The position numbers and the translations under genes are program-made. 7,453 nucleotides of DNA from NCBI GenBank assembly GCA_007693875.1, contig RECT01000064.1, positions 1-7,453 on the forward strand. Direction: 5' to 3'. Source of the DNA: Spirulina sp. DLM2.Bin59. GTDB taxonomy: Bacteria; Cyanobacteriota; Cyanobacteriia; Cyanobacteriales; Spirulinaceae. Shown one piece after another: positions 6,168-7,453 of this stretch. Under the pieces are notes generated by a model. The model was not told where the DNA came from, made no database searches, and worked only from the letters and a program-made list of their open reading frames with translations. How positions within the stretch are numbered: the first letter of the stretch is position 1; each line of letters opens with the position of its first letter.

Positions 6168-6737
6168 TTATGGGAGCAAGATCTCATCGTAAATCTCTGC
6201 TATGGTTAAGGTTAAACCCACTGAATTTAAAACTAAAAGATCATCAGCTTCTAAGATTTCCAGCGACCAATTTCCGCCCGCATCCAATCGATAAATTTCC
6301 ACTTTCATCGCTGATTGAGAAACAAGAATATATTCCTGTAAACTGGGCAGCGTTTGATAGTTGAGCCATTTTTCCCGCCGATCTAAACTTTCCGTGGAGG
6401 GAGAAAGCACCTCCACAATTAAACAGGGATAACGTTTATAAAATTTTTCGGTATCTTGCGGATCACAAGTCACCATCACATCAGGATAATAAAAAAGATC
6501 GGCAGTTCGTTGGGCAATGGATATATTGACCTTCATGTCAGCGATGAAGGTTTTACAACCACTGCCCCGGAGGTGAAACTTTAACCAACTGGCAATATTG
6601 AGAGCGATGCGGTTATGGTCTTCGCTACCGCCAGACATGGCAAAGATTTGGCCGCCTAAATATTCATGGCGGATCGGACTACTTTTTTCACCTTCCAGAT
6701 AGTCGGCGATCGCCATAAAAGCGGTTGAAGGTTTCAT
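6168..6737 (-). CDS. Uma2 family (DUF820) putative nuclease
   Basis: This is a 189-residue protein of the Uma2 / DUF820 family, a PD-(D/E)XK-like nuclease fold that is greatly expanded in cyanobacteria and whose biological role is unknown. It shows RHEYLGGQIFAMSGGSEDHNRIALN (23-47) with conserved E25 and H41, YYPDVMVTCD (83-92) with the predicted metal-binding D86, and CLIVEVLSPSTE (105-116) with E109, then R121-E-K and Y127 in the following helix. YILVSQSAMKVEIYRL (136-151) covers the last core strands. I prefer the ATG at 6737, which gives MKPSTAFMAIADYL; a GTG at 6758 would add seven residues and would begin right at the neighbouring repeat. Neither start has a Shine-Dalgarno sequence. The gene is convergent with groEL and lies between copies of a palindromic repeat. 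The family call is strong, but activity is inferred. Confidence 0.88.
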   Translation of the reverse strand: MKPSTAFMAIADYLEGEKSSPIRHEYLGGQIFAMSGGSEDHNRIALNIASWLKFHLRGSGCKTFIADMKVNISIAQRTADLFYYPDVMVTCDPQDTEKFYKRYPCLIVEVLSPSTESLDRREKWLNYQTLPSLQEYILVSQSAMKVEIYRLDAGGNWSLEILEADDLLVLNSVGLTLTIAEIYDEILLP

Positions 6738-6759
6738 GATTTTTAGTAATGTAATCACG

Positions 6760-6792
6760 CTACGGGGAGGGCGAAAAGTTTTTCGCCCCTAC
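6760..6792. repeat. Palindromic repeat, copy b
   Basis: GGGCGAAAA (6769-6777) and TTTTCGCCC (6780-6788) form a perfect 9-bp stem separated by GT. The flanks TACGGGGA and CTAC match those of copy a. It begins 22 bp upstream of the preferred start of the Uma2-family gene and runs directly into copy c. Confidence 0.85.
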
Positions 6793-6827
6793 GGGGAGGG
6801 GGGAGGGCGAAAATCTTGCGCCCCTAC
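6791..6827. repeat. Palindromic repeat, degenerate copy c
   Basis: This copy shares the bases at 6791-6792 with copy b and has an extra GGGGA-like stretch on its left. GGGCG (6805-6809) pairs with CGCCC (6819-6823), but the inner A-T arm is broken by mismatches (AAAATCTTG). Its right end, CCCCTAC, contains the stop codon of the minus-strand asparagine-synthase-like gene at 6824-6826. Confidence 0.75.
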
Positions 6828-7453
6828 GGTTTGTTGTTGGGTTTTGTGGGCAACCATTGGGCTAAATGTACGGCTCGCAATAATGGCCAAACCTCGCCAA
6901 TCCCCACGGGTTGAGCGGGAATCGCCCGCTGAAATTGAGCCAGATCAATATAGGTGCTCATCGCCTCTTCCCCCACTATATCCCAAGGCTTTAAACCCCG
7001 TTGCAACCACGCGAGAACTGGATGACCACTTAGGGGAGTTTTGGGGCGATCGCTAATACTGGGGGGGATTTGGGGATACCGTTGCCGTAGGGTCGCCCGG
7101 ATCAGGGTTTTATCCACAAACCAAGGCAAGGGGGGAACCCCAAGGAGGAAATCCAGTAAACGCAGATCAAGAAAGGGAAAAGGAATTTCTAAGGGGAAAC
7201 CGTGATAGCCGGGATCGCAGGCTTCAAAGTTGAGCCGCCAAAGGGGTTGGAGCAAACTGCGATAGGCCCGATGGCGGTAGGGATGAATAACGGGGTCGGT
7301 GCGGTGGCGGATGGCTTGCCACCGTTCCCTGGCCCCCACCCTTGCCGCAAAATCCGGGGCTAACCAATGGGGATAACCGGCCCAGGGATCAGGGGAGGAT
7401 TGCCGCAGCTTGGCCCGCAACCCTGTCCCCCAATGGGGCTGGAGTTGGTGGGT
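6824..7453 (-). CDS. Asparagine synthase-like protein, C-terminal part (5' partial)
   Basis: The reading frame is open to the right edge, so only the last 209 residues are visible and the true start is outside the window. A TTG codon at 7420 is not a credible start, because the frame continues upstream as THQLQPHWGTG. The segment EIPFPFLDLRLLDFLLGVP, then a short gap, K in VDKTLIRATLRQRYP and IPPSISDRPKTPL, matches the end of the asparagine synthase (AsnB-type) amidotransferase C-terminal domain: the PFLD block, the K-x-x-x-R helix and the LP..I..R.K segment. The upstream PHWLAPDFAARVGARERW is typical of "asparagine synthase-related" proteins rather than housekeeping AsnB. ATP-binding SGGxDS motifs and any N-terminal glutaminase domain would lie outside the window. 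Such homologues include lasso-peptide cyclases (McjC-like) and sugar-modification enzymes, so the product is open. The stop codon TAG lies in a repeat. Confidence 0.7.
   Translation of the reverse strand, partial: THQLQPHWGTGLRAKLRQSSPDPWAGYPHWLAPDFAARVGARERWQAIRHRTDPVIHPYRHRAYRSLLQPLWRLNFEACDPGYHGFPLEIPFPFLDLRLLDFLLGVPPLPWFVDKTLIRATLRQRYPQIPPSISDRPKTPLSGHPVLAWLQRGLKPWDIVGEEAMSTYIDLAQFQRAIPAQPVGIGEVWPLLRAVHLAQWLPTKPNNKP

Noticed and set aside
6130..6827. CRISPR-like array
   Set aside because: There are only three diverged palindromic copies, a gene lies between the first and the others, and there are no regular spacers or cas genes.
7418..7420. TTG as the start codon of the asparagine-synthase-like gene
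   Set aside because: The frame stays open to the window edge and the visible homology is only the C-terminal part of the domain, so the real start must lie outside.

Overview
The window looks like a stretch of cyanobacterial chromosome. The octamer GCGATCGC (the HIP1 motif of cyanobacteria) occurs 11 times, starting at 1067, 1617, 2231, 2491, 2670, 3257, 4004, 4827, 5245, 6706 and 7046. A random 7.45 kb sequence would be expected to hold about 0.1. The groESL operon has a perfect CIRCE operator and, upstream of it, a near-perfect match to the K-box described for cyanobacterial groE. A Uma2/DUF820 gene and GC-rich palindromic repeats also fit. I cannot name the genus from the sequence.

Left part (1-2207): a minus-strand gene for a four-carbon acid sugar kinase-like protein (DUF1537 / OtnK-DtnK family) is divergent from a plus-strand TSUP (TauE/SafE) membrane permease, with only 53 bp between the start codons. 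Centre (2208-3808): asnS, a complete asparaginyl-tRNA synthetase gene, ends just before a roughly 110-bp repeat element built of two perfect hairpins plus a 15-bp tandem duplication. Right of centre (3809-6104): the groES-groEL operon, with K-box, likely promoter, CIRCE, a 131-bp intercistronic gap holding a hairpin, and a strong terminator that probably works in both directions. Right end (6105-7453): a minus-strand Uma2-family gene sits between copies of a GGGCGAAAA/TTTTCGCCC palindromic repeat. The last feature is the 3' part of a minus-strand asparagine-synthase-like gene that runs off the window and whose stop codon lies inside one of the repeats.

The genes are mostly housekeeping and do not form one pathway. 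asnS and groESL concern protein synthesis and folding. The kinase and permease may share a regulatory region, but nothing shows that they share a function. I see no convincing new multi-gene system. The points most worth a second look are the architecture of the groE control region, the two repeat families and what they do to gene ends, and the truncated asparagine-synthase-like gene, whose missing upstream context would decide its role.
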